Part shown: piece by piece, positions 39,841-51,190 of the stretch | Layout of the letters: each line of letters begins with the position of its first letter | How positions within the stretch are numbered: the first letter of the stretch is position 1 | Origin: Chondrus crispus | Lineage: Eukaryota; Rhodophyta; Florideophyceae; Gigartinales; Gigartinaceae | Assembly: GCF_000350225.1 (NCBI RefSeq) | Contig: NW_005179105.1 | Span: forward strand, 52,782 to 116,781 | Direction of reading: 5' to 3' | Length of the DNA: 64,000 bases | The notes under the pieces: generated by a model | The model's input: the letters and a program-made list of their open reading frames with translations, nothing else | Database searches by the model: none | What the model was told of the DNA's origin: nothing | Position numbers and translations under genes: made by a program

Positions 39841-42049
39841 CTACTTCCATTTTTTGGACTCCTGATGGTAGCCGGTGTCGTTATTGATTTTCCAGAATCC
39901 GGTAGACAGCATTTCACTAAGATGATGCCAAAGCTCTGTGCTGCGCTTCGTGAGTGCGTCGGCAACATTCTTCGTCCCGGGAATCCATCTTATTGAATCT
40001 AGCTCTTGCGCTTCGAACGCATTTCGGATGCCGGTCACGGTCTTTCGGAGCCTGTATTCCTTGCACTCGTGCAACGTCGTGATCGTGTCGAATAAAGCTC
40101 GTGAGTCGACGAGGATCTCATGTCTGACTGGCTTGTTTGGGAACAGTGACGCGAAGGAGCCTTTCATGTCAAATTCTCTGTCCTCCGCGTCTGTGCAAGC
40201 GAGGATCTCGGCACCGAACGAAGAATACCTCAACCTTTTCTGCTTGTGACTCGTCCACGAAATTGGATGGAACAGAGGTTCGTTCCATGCAGGGGTCGAT
40301 CTTAAGTCCGCATATCCCTCCCGTTTCTTCATAATCGAATTCACTACCGCCGTGTGAAGCGTCTGACAGGCTCATGAGGATCGCCCCGGATATACTTGAC
40401 GGCTTGAGGCACGTGATTTTCATTTGGAGTTTCAAGATTTCGCGGAGCGTTGTGTTCGCGTCGATGATGTGCTTGACACGCAGGTCCCCAAGACGTTGCT
40501 GCATACGCGACGTGACAAGTGAGGCTTGGGGGACGATTGCCGTGCCGAGGTACATGAGTGTTCCGGCGAGCGACCTGTATTCGGCTTCTTCTCGGGTGTC
40601 TGCTTTCGCCTCTTGCTCTTGGCGTCTTGAGCGAGATATATGTATAGATTTCAAGCGGCGCGTGTAGTTTTCCATCGAGAGAGTGACGTTCCCGTGGTTA
40701 TCGAACGTCACTTCACATCCGTTGAAGTGGAAATCTTGCCCGACTCTTATCTTTCCGACTTCAAATCTGACGCTAAATTCGTCCATGAAGTGCTTGATGG
40801 CCTTGGGGGTACCAGAAACGAGAAAGTCGTCTGTGACTTTTACGATGAGCAGCGTCACCTTGTTTGCTTGATCCCTTTTGACAAAGAGTTGACTGACTCC
40901 GAATACCCTTTCAACTCCTGCTTCTTCGATCATCCATGTCTCGACGGTTTTCAACCATTGCCTACCGGCCTCGACGATTCCATATGCCAATTTCAGCAAC
41001 TTCCATAGCATGCCTCTGGTGGACTTCCACTCCTTTGGAGGTCTGACATAGATGTCGCGGGTAGCTGGCCCGCTCTGCATGTATGCACCTTTTATGTCGG
41101 CCACGCCGAATGTGAGTCCAAGGATTAACCCCAGGCTAATCACCAGACGAAAGACCGTCATGTCTGCGGCGGCTGAATCCTTTCGGATTTCATCCTTCTG
41201 CTTGTCGCGGTTTCCATGTAGCACGAATCGGGCTTTCATTTCGAGTCTGTCATCTTCGTGACTCTTGACCTTAAAGAGTGTGTGCGAGGAGATGACGTTG
41301 GCGCCACGTGGCACATGTGACTCAGGTATTTCTTCGTATGCGCCGAGCCAGTTGTTACTGTGTTCTCTTTCCATAGCGTTCTGGAGTACCCACGATGGTA
41401 CGAATTCTACTTCGCGCGACGTTACTTGCTTGTTGCCAATCCTTGCGTGTACCTTCTTCAGTTCGAATTGCTCGGTGGATATCAGGACCTTAGTCAGATC
41501 ATTTCTAACGTCAGCTTGGGAGGTAGAATACGGCCCGATATCTCGTGAAGCCGGGTCTGAATCCTCTTTGTGCGACGTGGTCAACATTGCTCCAGTGTGG
41601 GGTGTTACGTCCGGTACATCTTCGTTTCTCATCGGATGTGTTTGTCGTGTCTCCCCCTCATGCGATGACAGGAGGTATTCTTCGATCGTACTGTCCATCA
41701 GTTCGTGCGTGAGCGGCTGATTGGGTCGTAGCCTAAGATCTTCGTATGCGATTTTGCTCGCCGATCCTCTCGTTGTGCCAACACGTCGGGCTTCGACGAA
41801 GTGCGGGTTGGTGGATATCACCTTTGCTTCTCTCCACTCATCCGGTTCGTTGTTCTTGGAGGAGCTGTAGTAATACAGCACGATGTCACCGGGTTTTATA
41901 GAGCTCGGAGGGACGAGGGATGGTGCGCGAGCGTGGAGTAGTCGCTGTACGGCACGGACTGCTACCTGTTCGTTGTGGGCGGACAGGAGTTCTGTGCTCA
42001 CCTTTCGTGGCGATGTCCCTAGTATCGACGGTGCATATCCTCGTGCCAA
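39841..42049 (-). pseudogene. copia reverse transcriptase - RNase H, frameshifted
   Basis: The RT part (40169-42049) has SHTLFKVKSHEDDRLEMKAR, the first catalytic Asp in GVADIKGAYMQSG, and LLIVKVTDDFLVSG, where the usual YVDD box reads VTDD. The frame shifts near 40285; RNase H continues in 39841-40344 with FHPISWTSHKQKRLRYSSFG, ILVDSRALFDTI and IPGTKNVADALTKRS. The order IN-RT-RH identifies Ty1/copia. With this shift and the breaks upstream the copy cannot make a full polyprotein, though its LTRs look young. It would therefore need a master element elsewhere. Confidence 0.85.
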
Positions 42050-42223
42050 CTCGAAGGAGCTGAGGATGCGAGTGCCTGAGAAACAATTCGAGAAGAACGT
42101 GGCTCTCGATAGAATTAAGCGATCGGGTTCAGAGGTCGGCTCTTTTGCGACCCTTTCGAGGATGGCCTTTAGAGTCCGGTGTTTCCGTTCTAAGCGCCCT
42201 GTGTTGTCATGTCTGCGGGCTGG

Positions 42224-42973
42224 TCAGGGGTCGAATTGGACATCTCGAGTTTTGAGGAACGTAAGGATATGGTTACAGTTGAGCTCGTCGTCGGCAGACA
42301 GAGAATTCGGAGCTCCATGGCGATTAAACCATTCAGTCTCGAGTACTCTCGTGATGTTGACGGCCTCGCGATTGGACATAATCTGTGTCTCGGAGTACAC
42401 AGTTCCTGCGCATATCATATGGAGGACGTTGTATTGAGTGCCTCGGATGGTGCAGAAGGTGAAGTCGACTTGTACGTGCTGGTTGAATGCCTCGTTCACA
42501 TGCGTAAGTGAAACCTTTTTAGATGGAGTTGGGAGACCTGACTCTGTGCATACTCGACAGGCAGCGGACACGGTTCGGATTGACTTCTCGAGGTCCGGGG
42601 TGAGCCAGTTCGCTGTTTTGCAGATCTGTATCAGTTCTTCTGCGGTCGCATGTGTGAACCGGTGCATTCGTTTCGCTGTAGTCATGGGTCGTGACGTAGC
42701 GGACACTGCATTCGTGGCCATCAGAGAAGATGTCACATGAGCGATCGGAACGATTAATATCCTCCCGCGAGTTTAGAACTTGGATGCTCCATCTATGTAT
42801 ATAGAAAGTACTCGGGGAGATTTGTCAGTTGGACGTGTAATGGTCATAGTAGGGTATTCTGACGAGAAGTTAATTACGGAGTGTTGTGAAACATCCATGC
42901 CGAGTGTGATAGGCGAGTCGTCCTGGAGAAGGTCAAACGTGAGAGCCGTGGTCTGGTTGTTAAGGTCTTGCAT
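42224..42973 (-). pseudogene. copia protease/integrase region, frameshifted
   Basis: The segment 42773-42973 reads IYIDGASKF near its upstream end and probably belongs to the protease; 42224-42736 is integrase. The zinc-binding HHCC part is RFTHATAEELIQICK to AACRVCTESG; then come FNQHVQVDF (first catalytic Asp) and SADDELNCNHILTFL (second). The frame ends in a stop at 42224, whereas the sequence continues in another frame with a GRLERKHRTLK-like segment that should hold the catalytic Glu. The polyprotein is therefore broken by frameshifts here. Confidence 0.75.
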
Positions 42974-43179
42974 GTACAGAGTCCATGAACAGACGACGTC
43001 TTCGGGATTTCTACACTAATGTCCCCACCCACGTCTGTATTGGTCTCTCGGCGGATCTAGGATGACCGGGATATCGAGTATATCACAGAGTCAAGCAGCG
43101 GAATAGATTCCCCCTGTAGAGGTAGGATTACCTGGATCGATGATAGGATTCGGATCATTGGGGGAAGATGACGAATCCT

Positions 43180-44319
43180 TTACTGAAAATGCTGGGTATT
43201 CCTATTAGGACGCTCGTTGCTTTTACGATATTTCTTGATCGTCTCTCGCAGGTCCTTACCATTTGAGTCGGAATCGCTCTCGGTCTGATATTCTTGCTGT
43301 TTGCGGGCGCGCCACTGTCCACGTTTCCTTTTGTTACTGCGGAAGGGTGGCTTGTACCCTGGGGCGCCCATCATGGCGCCCGTCGTCGGTTTCTGCTGCT
43401 CTTCACCTTTCTGCGCGTTGTCGAGATCTTTCTCTTCTAGACCCGCCTCCTCGAGGGCCGTCACGGGGTCCTGTAATCCGATGAAGTACGTTAGTCCGCC
43501 GTCGGAGTTCCCTCCCTTGCGGGCTATGGTCGCGGCTTTGAGGGCATCCACACATTCAGCGATGTTATCCTGGACATCGACTCGGTTTTTGTCCAGGGTC
43601 TTGTCGTCGTCGACGGCGAGCTGCATGCGCTGAAGTAGTCTTAGAACGGTGGCGATCCTCCCCTCAGTGAGTGTGACTTCGGAAGTCGGTGTTCCTGAAC
43701 GATGTTTCGCGGTGCTGACGAGTGAGCTCACTAGGTTGGTAAATGTCTGTGTGGATACTCTGGCGTTGACTAGTAGCACAATGGCAAGGTTCTGGCTGTC
43801 GGCGCCATCTTGTTTGGCGTTGACTAGGTTGAGGTATGCCTGCGCCGGTCCACTGAAGCGGTCCACGTACGCGCTGATCGTCTCTTCTTTTGAACGGACA
43901 CAGACGTGTATTTCCTTGTTGAACTTGACCATTCTCTCGATGGTGTCGACGGCGGAGTCCTTTGCGACGATGTTGAGAATCTTCTCGAGAATTGAGTTCT
44001 GATCGACGGTTTGGCTGCTGTCCTGCGGGAAAAAGACGAGTTCTCCGGTCCTTATAGCTTTCTTCACAAGTTCTTTCTTGTTGAATTCTAGGGAGCGGTA
44101 GAGTGACAGGCCGATGGAAGCGGCGGCTCCCTTGGCACGATTATCGCCACCTTTGGCGCATATCTGCAGGTTGAGCGCCCAGTCGCGTACGGCTTCGCGC
44201 CACTGTAGCTTATCGGTTGTGGTCTTCAACTTCGGAGGAACGAGGATACTTCTCGGAGCCAAGTCATCTTCTGGGCCCATAACTGTGGATGGGCCCTTCG
44301 GGACAGCCTTGCTGTCCAT
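43180..44319 (-). CDS. copia Gag
   Basis: A 379-residue open frame whose first 12 codons lie in the 5' LTR. It shows the capsid-like pattern of copia Gag: KLQWREAVRDWALNLQICAK, then LEFNKKELVKKAIR, SAYVDRFSGPAQAYLNLVN, and a basic C-terminus (RSNKRKRGQWRARKQQ) that can bind RNA. I see no CCHC zinc knuckle. A second ATG at 44280, just outside the LTR, is an alternative start. Gag packages the RNA and the Pol enzymes into virus-like particles in the cytoplasm. Confidence 0.8.
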   Translation of the reverse strand: MDSKAVPKGPSTVMGPEDDLAPRSILVPPKLKTTTDKLQWREAVRDWALNLQICAKGGDNRAKGAAASIGLSLYRSLEFNKKELVKKAIRTGELVFFPQDSSQTVDQNSILEKILNIVAKDSAVDTIERMVKFNKEIHVCVRSKEETISAYVDRFSGPAQAYLNLVNAKQDGADSQNLAIVLLVNARVSTQTFTNLVSSLVSTAKHRSGTPTSEVTLTEGRIATVLRLLQRMQLAVDDDKTLDKNRVDVQDNIAECVDALKAATIARKGGNSDGGLTYFIGLQDPVTALEEAGLEEKDLDNAQKGEEQQKPTTGAMMGAPGYKPPFRSNKRKRGQWRARKQQEYQTESDSDSNGKDLRETIKKYRKSNERPNRNTQHFQ

Positions 44320-44598
44320 GATCGTGGAATAATGGAAGGGCCTCTCGCAACGCAGTGGAGAGGATGTCCTAGCTAAGCGATAGAAGCGCGGTTATTCGGC
44401 ACCAATGCCGTCGAGGATCCCCCTCTCCTCCTCGAGGTTTATTCTTTCGTGACTACAGTATGTGTAGTCGTGTTAGCCGCCCTTTCGGGGTTAGGTTCTG
44501 TAAGTCAATTAGGCCATCGCCTTCTATCAGCACCCGACAGTGGTACGTGTAGTGCGTATCTTGTATTCATGACGACAGTGCAATTCATACGATCCACA
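44284..44598 (-). repeat. copia 5' LTR (315 bp)
   Basis: It has the same length and termini as the other LTR. A polyadenylation-type AATAAA (minus strand) lies at about 44438-44443. The gag ATG at 44319 falls inside this LTR, 36 bases before its end. The bases just after the LTR read TATGGGCCCAGAAG; the TGG could be a primer-binding site overlapping gag, but this is uncertain. Confidence 0.93.
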
Positions 44599-44781
44599 AC
44601 AGTACCTTCCCTAATGGCTCAAATTGGAAAAGGCTCAAATTGACAAATATGAAATTAGCTACTCGTTTTTGCGCGCGGTCTCCTGACATGGATAGCACTG
44701 GCTCGGGGCTCAAACTCTGCCCAAGCGTAGTTCTCGATCTGTATTGATCGGCAGTCGGCATCTTTCGGACAGTAGTCAGAG

Positions 44782-46742
44782 ATGCCGCCCTCTATGCGTG
44801 CACAAACTGTTGCACATAAAAAGAGGCTGGCTGCCAGAGAGGCCGAGCGAGAGCGCCGACAACAAGTCCTACGACTCTTGCAAGGCTGGAGTTCAGTCGC
44901 CGAGGTCACTCGGCAAACGGGTTTGTCCAGCTCCACGGCATACAGACTGAAACGCAATCATGAAAGCGGCAATGAAGAAGAACTGAAAAAGCTCCTTGAC
45001 ACCAAAAATAACCATCGCGGACGACAGCCCGTGTTGAATCCGTGCGAGGAACGTATGATTGTTGACAAAGCCGTATTTGCCTCTCGTCATGGTTTCGCTG
45101 TAGATAATAGCCTTATGATGACTCTGCAGGTACAAATCGCAAGGGATGGACGAAAAACGTACACAAAAAAGCTACCATCTCCAGACACAATCCGCAGAGT
45201 TCGAGCCCGCAATCGCGATTTGACATTTCGTGTTGCCGAAAACGTGTCCGCCGCACGCCTGGACGCAGAAAATGAGGCACACGTTGACTCCCTGCGCATA
45301 ACTTTGATGCGAGTTACAGAAAAACACCCCGGCATTTTTGAAGACCCGCGCAAGATATGGAATTGGGACGAAACAGCGGTTTCGGGAGAGCTTGGGAAAA
45401 AACGCGATGCTACGTCTCGGCCAATACGTGCCATGGGGGATCTAGACAGGCTATAAAAGACCCCGGCAAACATCTTACCGCCGGAATTTCCATAGCAGCA
45501 TGCGGAAATATTGCGCCGCGCTTTCTCATTACTTCGGGAAAAAGAGTCATGCCGTCCTGGAAGCAACCTCTGGACAAAGATTTTTTAGTGATGTGCAGGG
45601 CAAACCCCATTGGTTGTGTAATAGAAACTGGTTTCCGGGAGAAACCAAAACTTTTGTGAGCAAGTGCGGCTCGGTAGACCGTGAAATCATCACATCGGTA
45701 GCACATCATATTAATGATCATGCAAGGAAAACTGTTGCATCCAGTTTGCCTATCCTGTTGTTAATTGACGGAAACAGCTCTCGAAACAGCCAGGAGTGGC
45801 TCGATGTATTCCATGCAAAGATCATTGTCGTTGTGAGACTGCCTGCAAACATCACACACATACTACAGCCATGCGACCAGTCCACAAACAAGACATTTCA
45901 GAGAGCTGTTCGTTCTACGCGTGACGAATTTCTTGCACTGAGCCATCTGCCATACGCTAATCCTGCTTTCAAGATCAAACTGGCCGTTGCTGGGCATCAG
46001 GCTATAACGCCAGACATAGCTCGTAAATCGTTTGAAGAATGTGGGCTAGGGCCGATGAAATTTCAATTCCTGGCCCCATTTCGCTCCCCACACAGCAGTG
46101 AATTGCACACAACCTCTTGCTCGGGGCGTTGTTCAGGTGTGACAAATGATCATGAAGAAATCTCAAGCAGTCTCTGCGAGCTTGGAAAACAACAAGCTGA
46201 TTCGCAGGATACACGACCTCAGTGGCGGACGTGTACCGTCAGAAAAAGCCCTTGCCGAAATAGCCGTCCTTGTTCGGAGTAAGTACAGAGTAGAAAGGAT
46301 CCTGGACAAAACTGTACGGCCTCCCAAAAATACGCCTGTTCATGTGAAAGGTGGTTCACTGCGAAAAGTGAGCAAAAAGGCTGCTGTGCTGACATTATTA
46401 CAGCGCGAAGTGCCAGCATCTGAGTTTGGCAATGGTCAAGGCACATCCGACTTTACGGACGGCCACAAAACAGTACTTGCGAACAAAGAGGATGTCAATA
46501 ATCCTGAAAAGGAGAATGTGCGGCCTCCTTTGAGTCGGTTTCCGGTGAAAGATTTGTTAACGGCATTCGACGACAGTTTGGACGATGTGACCATTGCAGA
46601 ATCATTCTGCAATGGCCACATCGTCCAAACATTATGGCCGAGGCGCACAAGAACGGGCTCCCTTGCACGAAAGAGCGATGAGAAAGGCGTCTGCACTCAA
46701 TCTGCTGCTAGAACATTACTGCATCTCTCACAATATCGCTGA
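44782..46742 (+). pseudogene. pogo-type transposase of the second element, frameshifted
   Basis: From the ATG at 44782 the frame gives a basic N-terminus and an HTH (SVAEVTRQTGLSSSTAYRLK), then IWNWDETAV with the first catalytic Asp. A stop at 45454-45456 and frame changes follow; the middle part (KHLTAGISIAACGNIAPRFL) is in a second frame. LPILLLIDGNSSRNSQEW (second Asp) and ANITHILQPCDQSTNKTF (third Asp) are in a third. The C-terminal region lies in 46146-46742. The triad is complete, unlike in the pogo copy at 24-31 kb, and the form 'DGNSSRN' differs from that copy's 'NNCSAHN', so these are separate pogo lineages. Confidence 0.85.
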
Positions 46743-47245
46743 GTTCCGGTGTTTGTGATTGTCAATTTGAGCCACATCACCCGAAAAGATAAACATTTCG
46801 CCCCGCAGTTCCGTAAAAATCGGTCTGTACCGTACAAAAATCCCAGGTTTCACGATTTCAAAAATTTTCAATTTACGCCTGTAGGGAAGGTACTGTACCA
46901 AGGGTTCTGTCACATTGTTGGATTTACATCATTAGAACATTGAGAGCCTGTGATGATGAAGAAGACGAAGACATCGTCATCCCCCCGCCTCCCTCCGTCG
47001 CCGCACCCGCTGCAAGCTAACGTGGTCGGCCCATGCGCGGCTGCGTACGGCGCCAACCACTTGACCGCGTCCAGCTTCGAGAGTTCGCGCGACACATCGC
47101 AGTCGCCTTCGCGCGCAACAACGCATCAGCATTCGCCTTCGCGCGCGACCCTGCCGTCGCCCTCGCGCGCGACCCTGTCCTCGCCTTCGCGCCCTGCTCC
47201 ACCCCCTCAGGCCTCCCCTGCCCAAGTCCCTCCGCTCAGGCAACC

Positions 47246-48720
47246 ATGGGTGACCTTCGCAGCAGCTTAACCCCGTCGGACTCCTCGCACTTTCCCCCAG
47301 ACACTCATGCAAACGCGACGAGCGCCGCGCTACCTTCCACTCGCTTCGATGACCAGACCTCAGCTTCCACTCGTTTCGTTCCCCTGCCCTCAGCTCCCAC
47401 TGCATCTTTCATATCTCCTTTCGTCGTGCTTTGCCCTCTCCAGCTGCCACGTGTCCCGGCCCGCCCGAGAGATATCGTACTCACTCTCACCGCTGCCCGT
47501 GTGGCACTGGCTGCCCCTACTTCAGTCTCGCACGCCACACTCGCTGATGCCCACTATCTCGTCCGCACCGTGGGCAACCCGATCGGTCTCGACCCTCGCA
47601 CCGGAGAGCCTGTGGCTCCGCCCCCCGCCCTCACCGCCTACGGTCTCGCCCCGGACGCCAACCTCGATGCATTCCCTTCCTTTTCTACTGCCCAGTCCGC
47701 CCTACGTCGAGGCGCCTACCTCGCTGGCGCCATTCTTCCTCCCCACGTCACAGTCCCNNNNNNNNNNNNNNNNNNNNNNNNNNNNNNNNNNNNNNNNNNN
47801 NNNNNNNNNNNNNNNNNNNNNNNNNNNNNNNNNNNNNNNNNNNNNNNNNNNNNNNNNCTCCCCCCCACCGCTTCCGCTCTCGACTGTCTCGCCGCCGCCG
47901 GACTTGTCTGCCGCATACGCCGCGAGGCGCTCTGTCTCCTCAAACGTCGCACTTGCTACCCATCCGTCAAGCTCTGGTCCTCTCGCTTCAGGCTCACGCC
48001 CGCGAGATCACCCCTCGCCAGTCAACCAGCCATAATCCACCCGGACCCTCTACTCGCGTGGCTCTCCCCGCTCTTTACCGCCCTGCGACCACCCTTCCTT
48101 CTCCGACGTACGCCTCTGCCCCTACTGCGGCGATTGCCGCCCCTCAAGTCCCCGTCCAGGCCCCTACCCGGACTCCCACTGCCGTCTCGACTTCCGCTCC
48201 ACCTGCTTCGCCTGCTCGTCCTCCTGCAGCTTGGCCTCCTGATCTGCCCTCTCCGGTCCTTGTTCCCAACATACCCACCCGTGATGCCGCTGCCACGGTC
48301 GCTGCCAACGACCCAGCAACGGCGCATGCGCCCTCAGCTATTTCCCCCGCTCCCCTCTCTCCTTCCGCCTCCCCCTCCCTCCCCTCCTGCCTCGTCCGAC
48401 CACCCTACAATCCCCTCCACCCACCCTCCCCTTACGAAGCGCTCCCCCCTCCCCCGCCTGCCAGCTGCTACCTGGCCACGCCGGCCCCTCAACCGCCCCC
48501 AATGCCCTGCGCAAATGCCCCCTCTCCATCTCCGCCGCTCTCCCCTCGCCCCGCCGTTTCCGCAGTCCCTCCTCCTCTTCTGTCGCGGTTCCGCTCCCGC
48601 ACCCTTCGTCATCACAGTCAGTCAAAAGTCCCTCGCATCCTCCGCTACGCCCTCGTCCCAGGTACCCGCCCTCGCTCACAACACGCCTTTTTCATTCTCT
48701 TCCTCCTCTCCCCTTCCTTC
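47246..48720 (+). pseudogene. LINE ORF1 / upstream ORF region, interrupted
   Basis: The ATG at 47246 (context CAACCATGGG) opens a Ser/Thr/Pro-rich frame with an ordered segment, ARPRDIVLTLTAARVALA and ADAHYLVRTVGNPIGLDP, before the N gap. After the gap the frames change several times; a Cys-rich reading (RLCPYCGDCRP) suggests a zinc finger around 48110. GC-rich low complexity keeps all frames open, so exact exons cannot be given. Confidence 0.45.
47758..47857. other. Assembly gap (100 N)
   Basis: Exactly 100 N, the conventional size for a gap of unknown length. It interrupts the LINE ORF1 region, so sequence on either side may not be adjacent as drawn. Confidence 0.99.
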
Positions 48721-48786
48721 AGTTGAAGAAATTCTCCGCTCCCCATTCCGCCCTCTGACATCTTCCACTCTATCCCTGGGCCGTGC

Positions 48787-51177
48787 TTGCACGCCACGGT
48801 GCTGCTCCTCATTCGCCTAATCACAAAAGCATCAACTCGCCGCTCCCCCTTAGACATGCACGCTGCATGTCTCCGCCTCCACCTCTTCCCGACAGCAGTG
48901 CTCCGACGATCTTTCCGTGGTGAGCCTGGATGGCGAACACAATCAGGCCAACGTCGAGCTTTATCTCAGCGCCTCCGCCGTGCCTGTTCCGAGGCTGAAT
49001 GGCCCGCCCTAAGGCGCGAGGTCTTGGAAGCTCACAACGCACGTGACAGGTGGCACATCCGCCACCCCCGGACAAGGCCCACGACCACTCCAGCCTCCCG
49101 AAGACTCGGTCGCGCAATGCGCTTGGCCTCTGAAGCGCAATATGGAAGAGCCATGAAATCCTTGACCAACGCCCCGCTAGCAAATTTGAACGACCCTAAC
49201 AAGCAGGCCGCGCTCTCTGCCCTCCACCCCGCACCTGCCACCCCGATTATCCCGATTACTCAGCATGATCTTCTACCTCCACCACAGAGAGCAGCCAGGT
49301 CTCTCCATCCCCACTCGGCGCCTGGACCGGACCTCATGACCCCTCGCCTTGTATACCTCCTGGTCACCAGCCCCATCACGCCCCAAGCAGGGGTAACAGG
49401 TCTGTCTGCTCTCACTAAGCTCATTCGGATCCTCGCATCTGGTAATCTCCCAACCCAAACAATCCCACTCATGGCAGCGGCCACTCTCCTTCCCCTTAAT
49501 CCCCGTCCTGAGAAAATTAGACCAATCGCTATAGGCTAGGTGCTCCGTCGTGTTGTGATGAAGACCTTGCCCCCCGCCGCCATAGACGATACACGTGAAT
49601 ACCTACACCCAATACAAAAAGCCAACGGAATCTGCGCCGGCCTCGACGCGATAATACATGACACACGAATGATGACAGATCGGCATGCCGGCAGCACGGA
49701 GTTCGTCCTGGTCTCCATCGATGCTAACCCTTTCAACCGTTGCTCCCGCCAGCGATTTCTGGACACCCTTCCTCTACGAGCGCCCTCTCTCGCCCGCTTT
49801 TGTAACCAAATATACGCCGGCTCAGCTCCACCCCTAATCATACCCGCTTCCCCTCCACTGTTGATCCAAAGCCGCGAAGGGGCTCAACAAGGTGACCCGC
49901 GAAGCATGCTCCTTTTTCCCTTTCCGTCCATGAGCTCTTGCGTGAGCTTGCGGAAGTTTGTAACCTCCCATTGGTGGCAGCCTACGCCGACGACGTCACG
50001 CTAGCCTGACCACTCTCTCAAATCCTCACCGTTGTTAGATGTCTGCACGCAGCAGGAACCCGGCACCAATTCTACATCAATTTAGTGAAGACGCGCGTCT
50101 TCGTGCCCTCAGCACATGCCGCCACACTGGCAGCTTTTTCACCCATATTCTCGCCCCAACACATCTCCGTGGACGTAATTGACCTCCTTGGCTCCCCGAT
50201 AGGCACTCCAGAGTATATAGAGGAACACATGTCCAAAAAACTTGCTTCTTGCAACGACACTCTGGACCTTCTACAAGCCGTTCCAGACGCCCGCATCAAG
50301 TTCCACCTCCACTGAGTGTGCGCATCTGCCTGTCGTGTTCAACATCTGGTCCGACTCATTCCCCCACGTATTTCGCTCCCTTTCGCCACCCAATTCGACG
50401 AACACCAATACAGGGCCTATTCCAAGATTAATACTATCCCCTTGTCCACTACAGTCATCCAACAAGTCAGCCTCCCTTTCCGCTTCGGGGGCCACGGATT
50501 CATCGCTCTCACCCGGCTCATGCACGCATCATACGCCGCCAGTCTCATCTCCTCCGCTCCACACCGCCTTCAAGGCTGTCAAGGCCTCCCTGTTTCGCAA
50601 TACCTCGGCCTTGCTCGTACACACCTCCGTTCGCCAACTCCCACCAGTTGACCGCCCACCCGCTTACCCAATTACCCACTCTACTATGGCCAACTGTGAC
50701 CTTGGCCAATACGAACCGGACGCACTTGCACAGCGACCTGAAGGTACTCACCACTTCCTATTTCAGGTTATTCACGCAGCTGCTTCACGCTGGTTTTGGC
50801 AACAAGACTACTGGATCACCCGCCCCAACCCAACAGACCACACCCCGATATCAGTTCGTCACCGTGTGCGCTACCATTCCCTTTTATCGGCCGGCGCTTC
50901 TACCTTCCTTACAGCACACCCTTCTCTTATCACTCGAGTACACTCTGCGCAGTGGTCAGTAATGCTCCGCCAACATCTATACGTCCCTGTCTACAGCGAT
51001 TCAATCATCCCGCTTCGCTGCTCGCACTGCTCACATCACATGGACGCCCGGGGAGATCACGCTACACACTGCCCCAAAGGTTTCGGCATGATCCATCGTC
51101 ACAACACACTACGCAACCAACTAGCGACACACGCTTTTCGAGCCGCCGGAGATAACATTCGCAACAATAGTCAATGA
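48787..51177 (+). pseudogene. LINE reverse transcriptase, interrupted
   Basis: Motifs appear in LINE order across frames: KIRPIAIG, then a stop and VLRRVVMKTLPPAAID in the same frame; FVLVSIDANPFNRCSRQRF (catalytic Asp); SREGAQQGDPRSMLLF; and AYADDVTLA at 49977-50003 in another frame, which contains the YADD active-site box (49983-49994). The C-terminus has CSHCSHHMDARGDHATHC followed by RHNTLRNQL, a Cys/His segment common at the end of such elements. No apurinic or restriction-like endonuclease was recognised. At least one stop and several frameshifts make it inactive. Confidence 0.8.
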
Positions 51178-51190
51178 ATAAAGCATTTAC

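Larger units (their letters stand above)
39493..44598 (-). mobile_element. Ty1/copia LTR retrotransposon, structurally complete
   Basis: Two 315-bp LTRs (39493-39807 and 44284-44598) flank gag, integrase, reverse transcriptase and RNase H in copia order on the minus strand. A perfect 5-bp target duplication, ACAGT, stands at 39488-39492 and 44599-44603. A polypurine tract (minus-strand GGGGGGAG) abuts the 3' LTR at 39808. By my count the LTRs differ at five positions (about 1.6%), so the insertion is fairly recent. The coding part nevertheless has several frameshifts. Confidence 0.95.
39489..46895 (+). mobile_element. Second pogo-type DNA transposon, with copia nested in its left terminus
   Basis: The right end is TAGGGAAGGTACTG (46882-46895), flanked by TA. 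The matching left end, CAGTACCTTCCCTA, is present as CAGT at 39489-39492 (flanked by TA at 39487-39488) and, after the copia element and its duplicated target ACAGT, as CAGTACCTTCCCTA at 44600-44613. Removing copia and one target copy restores a 14-bp terminal repeat flanked by TA. A subterminal inverted pair, GGCTCAAATTGAC near 44632 and GTCAATTTGAGCC near 46763, supports this. The transposase gene inside is frameshifted. Confidence 0.9.
46950..51190 (+). mobile_element. Non-LTR (LINE-type) retrotransposon, decayed, with assembly gap
   Basis: A GC-rich stretch holds a proline/alanine-rich first ORF region and a reverse transcriptase with a C-terminal Cys/His segment; AATAAA follows at about 51178. 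No LTRs flank it. The borders are approximate: the pogo element ends at 46895, and no target duplication was identified. It has many stops and frame changes and a 100-N gap. Confidence 0.7.
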
